A DNA stretch of 9,163 bases from contig DBLB01000135.1 of NCBI GenBank assembly GCA_002298695.1, positions 1 to 9,163 on the forward strand. The letters run 5' to 3'. The DNA is from Clostridiales bacterium UBA735. Its GTDB lineage: Bacteria > Bacillota > Clostridia > Oscillospirales > Oscillospiraceae. A program made the translations under genes and the position numbers. The notes under the pieces were generated by a model. That model did no database searches. It was given only the letters and a program-made list of their open reading frames with translations, and had not been told where the DNA came from. Of the stretch, positions 1 to 5,447 are shown in pieces. Positions within the stretch are counted from its first letter, which is position 1. Each line of letters opens with the position of its first letter.

Positions 1-1
1 T

Positions 2-2314
2 TTGCGCCACGAGCTGACGCATTTTCGGCACCTTGATTTTCTGTGGTCGTTCTGCCGCGCAGCAGCCGTTACCGCCTATTGGTGGAATCCGCTCATCTGG
101 ATTGCTGCGATTTGCTCCAAGCGCGACGCGGAGCTGGCCTGCGATGAGGCGGTCGCTGCCAAACTGCCGGAGAGCAAGCGTCTTGCCTACGCCCGCGCGA
201 TTCTGGCACAAGCGCCGCGCAAAGCGGCAGCGCTGAGTTTGGCTGGACCGCCTGTGAAGGAGCGAATTTTGTTCCTGACGAAAAAGCAGCGTACCAGCGT
301 ACTGTGTGTCATTCTGGCACTGCTGCTTGTCGTGTCCGCGACCGGCTGCTCGTTTGCAGAGCTGACGCAGCAGAAATCGGAAGAAACTACATTGCCAGAT
401 CATTCAGCCGATTCCAGCTCAGAAGCGACACCGCCAGCAGCGGATTCTACGCTGCCTGTCATGGATACGGTTGAGTTGATTGGCTATGTTGCCGACTCGC
501 AAACGCCGTGGATCGAACTGTATAAAAGCACGGACAGCAAGGAGCCGCTTGCAAAGGTTCCGTATGATCTGATCGCGGCGCTCCCCGGCTGTGACAGAGA
601 AAGTGAAGCCTTTACCTTTGGCTATCTGGACTCCATCACGTTTTACTATGGTGAGATCGGCACGTTCTGTTGGTGTGTCGCCGCTTTGCCGCCCGCAGCC
701 GGAACAGGCGCGGCGAACGTCTGCACTTCTCCAGACAGCGGCAAAACATGGAGCATTTCTGACCCAAACGCGCTTTATACCGGCACGGTCATCGGCGCTG
801 GCTTTGCGTCTGAAACGGTCGGCTTTATCAGCTACCGCTACTTTTTTGACAACGGCCCCGAAATCGCGCGGACACTGGACGGCGGCAAAACATGGTCGCG
901 GTTGGAACTGGATATTCCGGCAGAATATGCGCAGTACAATATGCAGCCGCAGAATCCAACGTTTTCCGGCAATGACGGCAGCTATCCGGTCATACTGCTT
1001 GACAAGGACGGGAACGACCGCGCCACGATACTCCAAACGCACGACGGCGGTATGACTTGGACGTGGGATAGTATTCCGGCAAGCGACAGCAATGCACTTG
1101 ATCTTCCGGAAGAAGCTGCCGCATGGGTCAACACATATCTTTCTGCACAGTACACAGTGCTGGACTGCCAGACGACTAACCTTGATGGGGCAGACTATCT
1201 GCTCCTGCTTACCGGCAGCAGAAATGCAGGCGAAAATGATTATTCCGGCTATCAGGTATTTGCCTTGGAAAAGACGGACACAAGCTATTCACTCTATGCG
1301 TGGAACGAAGCACAGCCGTGGGATTCGTCGCTTGGAGTTCTGGCCTGCGCCATGCGAACGGACGCTTTCGCCGCTGTCTACGGCTTTATTGGAAATGATG
1401 GTACACAGTATGACACGCTTACAACCATGTTTGAGGACGGAACTGAGGAATCGAACGCCATTATGCCGGGTGCTCCATTCCTGCACGTGTTCACCGGCAG
1501 ATTGATAAAGGTTCAAGACGTTGTATTTTCCGGTAGCGCGTCAAGCGTAAAGTGGTCGGAAGTATCAGCGACGGGATTACACGCGCCGGTTGAGGACGGT
1601 TATCCCCCGAACGATGGAATTGACGCAAGAGTTCATAAGAAACTGGATTTTGCAAACTGGCTGCCGGAATACGAAGATGATGTTCAGAAATTCGAATTGG
1701 AGGACAGCAGACTGAGCGATAAGCCGGGAGATGTTTCTCAGTGGCCGCGTTATTATTCTGTACTCGGTGATTATTTCATCGGCATGAACGCTGATTTGCA
1801 CTATCTGGACGCAGATGCCGTCTGGACAAAGGACTTGTCTGAGGACGGTCAGACAATGATCGTCACAATGACACGGGGCGATGCATCGTTGACACTTCAC
1901 TATTCGCTCCAGACCTCGCAGATCACAGAGGTCGGTACACTCCAGACCGCGATCATCCAACAGGTAAGCAATGAATCTATTACTGTCGAGCACATCGTCC
2001 TGCTGAATTCATATCTTGAGGAAGATTTGCAAACGCTCAAAGAGCTGAACATCCCGCCAGAAGAATATCAATATGGATATTATCGAAGGGACTCAGGCGA
2101 AATTTACACCTACAAGGTAGACCCGGACGCAACTGTCACGATCTACGATATTGAGCAGGAATATGGCGCGGGCGAGGACCGGCTGTACACCTTCGAAACG
2201 TGGCGGGATTTTGTCACGGCCGTGCAGGCAGACGAGAGACTGCTCATCCAGCCCTATGTGCTTACCATACAGAACGGCGTTGTAACAAAGCTCGAGGAGA
2301 AATTCTATAATTAA
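2..2314 (+). CDS. M56/BlaR1-type membrane zinc metallopeptidase with Asp-box extracytoplasmic domain, 5' end cut off
   Basis: The frame is open to the window edge, so the N-terminal membrane helices are missing; the TTG at 2-4 is probably not the start. Residues below count from that TTG. The sequence begins in the zinc-binding site HELTH (residues 3-7). A hydrophobic stretch follows (about 11-38), then DAELACDEAV (42-51), the conserved M56 motif expected to supply a further zinc ligand. A last membrane helix (about 99-114) leads to a large outer domain of roughly 650 residues. That domain carries three Asp-box-like repeats (SPDSGKTW 243-250, LDGGKTW 292-298, HDGGMTW 347-353), as in BNR/sialidase-like propellers. 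Known BlaR1/MecR1 proteins have a beta-lactam-binding domain here and cleave a BlaI-type repressor when triggered. Here no SxxK-type penicillin-binding domain is recognisable, so the ligand is unknown. A partner repressor would be expected upstream, outside the window. The family call is firm; the sensing role is inferred. Confidence 0.85.
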   Translation: MRHELTHFRHLDFLWSFCRAAAVTAYWWNPLIWIAAICSKRDAELACDEAVAAKLPESKRLAYARAILAQAPRKAAALSLAGPPVKERILFLTKKQRTSVLCVILALLLVVSATGCSFAELTQQKSEETTLPDHSADSSSEATPPAADSTLPVMDTVELIGYVADSQTPWIELYKSTDSKEPLAKVPYDLIAALPGCDRESEAFTFGYLDSITFYYGEIGTFCWCVAALPPAAGTGAANVCTSPDSGKTWSISDPNALYTGTVIGAGFASETVGFISYRYFFDNGPEIARTLDGGKTWSRLELDIPAEYAQYNMQPQNPTFSGNDGSYPVILLDKDGNDRATILQTHDGGMTWTWDSIPASDSNALDLPEEAAAWVNTYLSAQYTVLDCQTTNLDGADYLLLLTGSRNAGENDYSGYQVFALEKTDTSYSLYAWNEAQPWDSSLGVLACAMRTDAFAAVYGFIGNDGTQYDTLTTMFEDGTEESNAIMPGAPFLHVFTGRLIKVQDVVFSGSASSVKWSEVSATGLHAPVEDGYPPNDGIDARVHKKLDFANWLPEYEDDVQKFELEDSRLSDKPGDVSQWPRYYSVLGDYFIGMNADLHYLDADAVWTKDLSEDGQTMIVTMTRGDASLTLHYSLQTSQITEVGTLQTAIIQQVSNESITVEHIVLLNSYLEEDLQTLKELNIPPEEYQYGYYRRDSGEIYTYKVDPDATVTIYDIEQEYGAGEDRLYTFETWRDFVTAVQADERLLIQPYVLTIQNGVVTKLEEKFYN

Positions 2315-2346
2315 CAGCACATAACCCACGACAGCATGGACAAAGC

Positions 2347-2554
2347 ATGGCGTACGGTAAGCACCTGAGCGATACGGAAACGAAATCTTTGAGAGGGATT
2401 ATCGAAGCGTATGCAAAGTGAAGCGTGGCTGGATGAAGAAAACCGCATCGTGTCCTTTCATGAGATCCCGAACAGCCGGTATTACAGCGCAGAAGCGCAT
2501 GAATTCTAGGAGATGCTCGTCAGCCTGGTTTTGTCCGGATACCGGGTGCAATAA
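2347..2554 (+). pseudogene. Remnants of small unidentified genes
   Basis: Two short overlapping frames are visible. One runs from ATG 2347 to TGA 2419 (24 codons, beginning MAYGKHLSDTE). The second starts at ATG 2411, reads SEAWLDEENRIVSFHEIPNS, and stops at TAG 2507. Past the TAG the same frame continues for 15 more codons (EMLVSLVLSGYRVQ) to TAA 2552. Reading through gives a plausible 47-residue small protein, so the TAG looks like a disabling mutation in a formerly intact gene. I do not recognise the family. The residue pattern resembles small accessory proteins seen around integrative elements in Firmicutes, but that is an impression only. It could also be non-coding sequence. Confidence 0.35.
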
Positions 2555-2570
2555 GCGAGATTTTACAAAA

Positions 2571-2605
2571 GCAGCCTGCGGATTTTGATCCTGCAGGCTG
2601 CTTTT
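2571..2605 (+). terminator. Intrinsic terminator, possibly active in both directions
   Basis: GCAGCCTGC (2571-2579) pairs with GCAGGCTGC (2593-2601). The stem is extended inward by GGAT (2580-2583) with ATCC (2588-2591), leaving T2592 bulged and a 4-base loop. A T-run follows (2601-2605), and AAAA precedes the stem (2567-2570), so it could also work on the minus strand. It closes the transcript of the M56 gene and decayed frames and insulates the tetR promoter. Confidence 0.85.
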
Positions 2606-2652
2606 TCGTTAATTGTGCTAGGAATGAGCGGCGGCGATGCAAAAAGAAAGGG

Positions 2653-2680
2653 TTGCAAAATCAAAATTCTGTGTTATACT
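2653..2680 (+). promoter_or_regulatory. Sigma-A-type promoter of the tetR-lipoprotein unit
   Basis: TTGCAA (2653-2658) and TATACT (2675-2680) are separated by 16 bases, placing transcription start near 2687. This lies after the terminator at 2571-2605 and 50-odd bases before the tetR start. Inverted repeats at the start site (ACGC-GAA-GCGT, 2687-2697; TTCACA 2682-2687 with TGTGAA 2707-2712) are candidate operator elements for the repressor itself, which is an inference from their position. Confidence 0.65.
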
Positions 2681-2734
2681 GTTCACACGCGAAGCGTCAC
2701 TTCTTTTGTGAATGGGACAGAAATGGGGAACGAT

Positions 2735-3418
2735 ATGCCAAGAAATCCGGAAAAGGACATTCGGGAAGAAGCGCTGAGAAGAAAGCAGCTTCTGGAAGCA
2801 GGTCTTGCGCTTTTCTCCGAGCAGGGGATCGAGTCGGTCAGCATGAACGCCGTCGCGCTGGCGGCCGGTGTGGGACCGACGACGCTGTTCAAATACTACC
2901 AGACCAAGGAACGGCTGGTCATCGCCATCAGCGCGATGGCGTGGAAGCGCGTGTGGCAGGACGTAGTCGCGCAGTACGGGCGGCAGCGGCTTTCCAATGC
3001 GACGGCATATGAACTGCTCCGTTTTTATACAGACTGGATGATCCGCCTTTACCGGCAGCAGCCCGCACTGCTGCGCTTCAGCAGCAACTACAAAACGTTC
3101 CTCTGCCGCCAGCACACGCAGGCGCAGGAGCTTCAGGAGCATCTTGAACCGCTGCGGCCCATCCGGGAGACCTTCCACGCGGCATATCTGCGCGCAAAAG
3201 AGGATCGCAGCATCCGCACCGATGTGCCGGAGGACGTTCTTTTTACCGTCGCTGCGATCGGGATGCTGTCCGCGGCGGAGCGGTACGCGCAGGGGATCGT
3301 CTGGGCCGGTCATACGGACGCGGACTATACCGAGGAGCTTCTTATCATGCAGGAAATGCTCCTGAACTGGTGTGCGGGCGAAATTGCCGTTCCGTCGAAA
3401 CCGGACGCCGCAGACTAA
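2735..3418 (+). CDS. TetR/AcrR-family transcriptional regulator
   Basis: This is a 227-residue DNA-binding repressor of usual TetR length. Helix 1 covers about residues 11-30 (AGLALFSEQGIESVSM region). The helix-turn-helix follows at about 37-62, with the family hallmarks AGVGPTTLFKYYQTKERLV (residues 44-62). The remaining all-helical part (about 65-210) is the ligand-binding and dimer domain, whose sequence is not diagnostic for a ligand. ATG 2735 was chosen because GGGGA (2725-2729) sits 5 bases before it. ATG 2723 (four residues longer, with a weaker GGGA) is a fair alternative. The frame stays open upstream to 2585, but that part crosses the promoter and cannot be translated from it. The gene lies 61 bases ahead of a DUF1254 lipoprotein that it probably regulates together with itself. 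Confidence 0.9.
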   Translation: MPRNPEKDIREEALRRKQLLEAGLALFSEQGIESVSMNAVALAAGVGPTTLFKYYQTKERLVIAISAMAWKRVWQDVVAQYGRQRLSNATAYELLRFYTDWMIRLYRQQPALLRFSSNYKTFLCRQHTQAQELQEHLEPLRPIRETFHAAYLRAKEDRSIRTDVPEDVLFTVAAIGMLSAAERYAQGIVWAGHTDADYTEELLIMQEMLLNWCAGEIAVPSKPDAAD

Positions 3419-3436
3419 GAACATACACGAAAAAAA

Positions 3437-3453
3437 CGGCGGGACATCCCCGC
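3437..3453 (-). terminator. Small hairpin between tetR and the lipoprotein gene
   Basis: GCGGG (3439-3443) pairs with CCCGC (3449-3453) around a 5-base loop. Six A residues (3431-3436) flank it on the left, so on the minus strand it reads as a short terminator with a T-run. On the plus strand there is no T-run, so it should not block read-through from tetR. No minus-strand gene is seen that would need it; it may instead shape the mRNA just ahead of the lipoprotein gene. Confidence 0.25.
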
Positions 3454-3479
3454 GGTGCAACATAAGAAAGGAAACGAAT

Positions 3480-4946
3480 ATGAAAAAGCTTACGATTTTG
3501 CTGCTTTGCATGGCGGTCATGCTGTCCGGCTGCGCAGGCACGGCAACGCCAATTGACACACAGAAATCCGAACCGACGGCAGAGGCGGCCGAATCACAGA
3601 CTTCTGAACCAAGCGCCGAACCCGCCGCGGCAGAGTCCGCCGATACGACGGAAGAAGAGCCGGAGGCGGACGTCTGGGACACGCTGGAGGCCGCTTACGT
3701 TTACGCATTCCCGCTGGTGCTGATGGACGCAACAAAGACCGTTGCGACGAATACGGAGGAGCCGGTGACCGGCAAGGCACCCGTCAATCAGTTCATCCAC
3801 GGCGTGGCGCTTGCCAACGCGCAGTTCAAGAACGTGGTGACGCCCAATGTGGATACCATCTATTCGCAGGTCTGGTACGATCTGAGCGAAGAACCGATCG
3901 TCTATGTGCTGCCGGAAACGGACCGGTTCTGCAAGGTGCAGGTGCTCGACGCATGGACGAATACCGCGGCGGTGCTTGACAAAGCAGGAGTCTATGCGAT
4001 CACACTGTCCACGTGGGACGGTGAGCTGCCCGATGGCGTGACGCGCGTCGATGTTCCCACCTCCATGGCGTGGTCCATCACCAGAACAGTGCTTTCCGGT
4101 GAGGATGATCTTCCGAACGTATACGCCATTCAGGCGCAGATGCAGCTTCTGCCGCTTTCCGCCTATCTGAGCGGCGAGAGCTATCAGCCGCCGAAGGGAA
4201 GCAGCAGCGAAGAAAATAACTTTGTCCCCGTCAACAAGGTGCTGTCCATGGATCCAGTCACATTTTTCCAGACGGCAAACACGCTGATGGAGAAAAACCC
4301 GCCCGCAGAGGCGGACGCAGCGCTTCTGAAGCAGCTGGCTGCCGTCAACGTCGGTCCCGGCATGACGTTTGACGCTTCGGTTTTGACAGGAGACGTGCAG
4401 GAGACCTGGACGCAGATGCTCCAGGATCTTCGCCAGAAGCTCGCGGGAAGCGCGATGCAGTTTTCCAATCAGCTTGGCCAGTGGAGCTACTTCGGCGCAC
4501 CGATCGGAGATTTCGGCACTGAATACGCATACCGCGCGCTCGTCGCGCTGGCCGGTCTCGGCGCGAACACCGTGGACGTTGCGCTGTACCCAAAAACGGC
4601 AGTGGACGCGGACGGCGAGCCGCTGACCGGTGAAAAATCGTACATTCTGCACTTTGAAAGCCTTCCGCCTGTGCTGGACGGCGGCTTCTGGTCGGTCACT
4701 GCATACGGTGAAGATGATTTTTTGATCGACAACCCGCTTGACCGCTATTGCGTCAACGACCGCTCGGGCCTGAAGGTGAACGAAGACGGCTCCGTGGATG
4801 TGCTCGTCTCCAAGACCGCGCCGGAGGACACGACGAACTGGCTCCCGGTCGCAGACGGCGGCTTCCACCTGTATCTGCGCATCTACACGCCGGATATGGA
4901 CGCCATAGAAAGCTGGACCGCGCCGGTCGTAACAGCGATCGACTGA
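3480..4946 (+). CDS. DUF1254/DUF1214 domain-containing lipoprotein
   Basis: This is a 488-residue exported protein. A lipoprotein signal peptide (KK then a hydrophobic core) ends in the lipobox LSGC, with Cys18 as the lipidated residue. A low-complexity acidic, Ser/Pro/Ala-rich linker (about 25-65) would hold the domain away from the membrane. The DUF1254 region spans about 72-200 (motifs YVYAFPLVL, NQFIHG, TPNVDTIYSQVWYDL). The DUF1214 region spans about 370-475 (GGFWSVTAYGEDDFLIDNPL, DRY, TTNWLPVADGGFHLYLRIY). These paired domains are widespread, mostly in envelope or periplasmic proteins, and their biochemical function is unknown to me. ATG 3480 is preferred because AAAGGA (3467-3472) lies 7 bases upstream and the signal peptide starts there; the longer frame to 3372 overlaps tetR. 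The gene is probably co-transcribed with tetR. Confidence 0.88.
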   Translation: MKKLTILLLCMAVMLSGCAGTATPIDTQKSEPTAEAAESQTSEPSAEPAAAESADTTEEEPEADVWDTLEAAYVYAFPLVLMDATKTVATNTEEPVTGKAPVNQFIHGVALANAQFKNVVTPNVDTIYSQVWYDLSEEPIVYVLPETDRFCKVQVLDAWTNTAAVLDKAGVYAITLSTWDGELPDGVTRVDVPTSMAWSITRTVLSGEDDLPNVYAIQAQMQLLPLSAYLSGESYQPPKGSSSEENNFVPVNKVLSMDPVTFFQTANTLMEKNPPAEADAALLKQLAAVNVGPGMTFDASVLTGDVQETWTQMLQDLRQKLAGSAMQFSNQLGQWSYFGAPIGDFGTEYAYRALVALAGLGANTVDVALYPKTAVDADGEPLTGEKSYILHFESLPPVLDGGFWSVTAYGEDDFLIDNPLDRYCVNDRSGLKVNEDGSVDVLVSKTAPEDTTNWLPVADGGFHLYLRIYTPDMDAIESWTAPVVTAID

Positions 4947-4992
4947 AGCAGGGGAGCTGTTTTTTCCGGACATCCGACGGATACCTGAATAG

Positions 4993-5043
4993 AAAGCCGC
5001 TGCAAGCTTTATTCTCAAACGAGAACGAGCTTGCGGCGGTTTT
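4993..5043 (+). terminator. Intrinsic terminator after the DUF1254 lipoprotein gene
   Basis: A long imperfect hairpin: AAAGCCGCTGCAAGCT (4993-5008) pairs with AGCTTGCGGCGGTTT (5028-5042) through one T-G wobble and one mismatch-like position. ATTCTC with GAGAA continues inward around the AAAC loop (5017-5020). TTTT (5040-5043) follows. It lies about 50 bases after the stop codon and ends the tetR-lipoprotein transcript. Confidence 0.75.
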
Positions 5044-5089
5044 GTGCAGCGCCGGTTGCAAAACCCTTTGTATTCAAAAATAGTTTTAA

Positions 5090-5126
5090 AAATATGGTAT
5101 TTCAGAAGAAAAATATTCAATATTTT
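5090..5126. repeat. Two A/T-rich inverted repeats upstream of the recombinase promoter
   Basis: AAATA-TGG-TATTT (5090-5102) and AAAATAT-TCA-ATATTTT (5110-5126) are inverted repeats with 3-base centres. Their centres lie about 22 bases apart, close to two helical turns, on the same face just upstream of the -35 at 5139. They could be tandem operators, or simply an A/T-rich UP element for the promoter. Function is inferred from position only. Confidence 0.35.
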
Positions 5127-5138
5127 ACAAAAAAATTC

Positions 5139-5166
5139 TTGACATAATATCTGCACTGAGTATAAT
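5139..5166 (+). promoter_or_regulatory. Perfect-consensus sigma-A promoter of the recombinase leader
   Basis: TTGACA (5139-5144) and TATAAT (5161-5166) match the consensus at all twelve positions, with a 16-base spacer. The upstream 60 bases are strongly A/T-rich, as in UP elements. Transcription should begin near 5173. It is the only convincing promoter seen ahead of the tyrosine recombinase at 5448. Confidence 0.8.
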
Positions 5167-5211
5167 AAAAAAGGATGTGCATCGCAAGTCTGAGCAGATT
5201 CGGGAGTTCTG

Positions 5212-5259
5212 ATGAGTGAACGCAGCAAAACAATTGTTCAGTTGAGGCTTCAATTTTGA
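5212..5259 (+). CDS. Possible 15-codon leader peptide
   Basis: ATG 5212 opens a 15-codon frame (MSERSKTIVQLRLQF) ending at TGA 5257. GGGAG (5202-5206) lies 5 bases ahead, a usable ribosome binding site. The frame lies inside the leader just before the terminator at 5281-5305 and overlaps the pairing 5219-5226/5268-5276, so a translating ribosome would open that stem. There is no run of codons for one amino acid that would mark a classical attenuator. It could easily be chance. Confidence 0.2.
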   Translation: MSERSKTIVQLRLQF

Positions 5260-5280
5260 CATCGAACGCTGCCGTTGGGG

Positions 5281-5305
5281 GAAGGGCCATTCCGTTGGCC
5301 TTTTT
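5281..5305 (+). terminator. Intrinsic terminator inside the recombinase leader
   Basis: GGCCA (5285-5289) pairs with TGGCC (5296-5300) around the loop TTCCGT, and TTTTT follows (5301-5305). GAAG (5281-5284) can extend the stem by A-T and G-T pairs into the T-run. It sits about 110 bases after the predicted start and 140 bases before the recombinase gene, so it would cut off most transcripts unless bypassed. Confidence 0.6.
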
Positions 5306-5320
5306 ATTTAGCCCTTCTAC

Positions 5321-5350
5321 AACGCAACAAAATAAAGATTTTGTTGCGTT
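5321..5350. repeat. Perfect 13-bp inverted repeat with 4-base centre
   Basis: AACGCAACAAAAT (5321-5333) and ATTTTGTTGCGTT (5338-5350) are exact reverse complements around AAAG. In RNA it forms a strong hairpin in the recombinase leader. As DNA it resembles a dyad-symmetric protein-binding or recombination site (12-bp arms around 6 bases). It is not followed by a proper T-run, so it is a weak terminator candidate. Confidence 0.7.
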
Positions 5351-5365
5351 TATGATGAAATTTTG

Positions 5366-5413
5366 CGGCAGTAAAATGCATGGCCCACATTAGGCCACGA
5401 ATCATGCCTGCCG
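5366..5413 (+). other. Bulged hairpin just before the recombinase ribosome binding site
   Basis: CGGCAG (5366-5371) pairs with CTGCCG (5408-5413). Stacked directly inside, GCATG (5378-5382) pairs with CATGC (5403-5407), leaving a 6-base bulge (TAAAAT) on the 5' side only. At the tip, TGGCC (5381-5385) can pair with GGCCA (5393-5397), partly competing with the middle stem. The lopsided bulge and alternative tip pairings look like a folded regulatory element rather than a terminator, as no T-run follows. Confidence 0.4.
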
Positions 5414-5447
5414 GCAGTCCGGAAAACAGTTTTGGAGTGGATGACAA

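Larger units (their letters stand above)
5173..5447 (+). ncRNA. Structured leader RNA upstream of the Xer recombinase; candidate xerDC-type motif
   Basis: About 275 untranslated bases separate the consensus promoter from the recombinase start. Visible pairings are: AACGCAGC (5219-5226) with GCTGCCGTT (5268-5276, one bulge); AGTTGA (5240-5245) with TCAATT (5250-5255); a terminator hairpin (5281-5305); a perfect 13-bp hairpin (5321-5350); and a bulged hairpin (5366-5413) that ends about 20 bases before the ribosome binding site. A terminator between promoter and gene, with no second promoter, suggests control by attenuation or a short separate RNA. From memory, a conserved candidate RNA named xerDC has been described upstream of Xer-type integrase genes in Clostridiales. 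The setting matches, but I cannot align to its model. The 5' end is inferred from the promoter. An independent small RNA ending at 5305 is the main alternative. Confidence 0.5.

Noticed and set aside
2585..2734. Upstream extension of the tetR frame
   Set aside because: It starts inside the terminator stem and spans the promoter; the predicted transcript begins after it, and the TetR family begins near the chosen ATG.
3372..3479. Upstream extension of the lipoprotein frame
   Set aside because: It overlaps the end of tetR and would bury the signal peptide; the ribosome binding site is at 3467-3472.
3594..5228. Long open frame on the minus strand antisense to the DUF1254 gene
   Set aside because: It is Arg/His/Cys-rich with no domain pattern, lies opposite a well-supported lipoprotein gene, and crosses a terminator and a promoter. 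It is a shadow of codon bias.
5321..5350. Canonical dif site for the adjacent Xer protein
   Set aside because: The sequence does not resemble the known Firmicutes dif, and dif arms are normally imperfect. Kept only as an open hypothesis.
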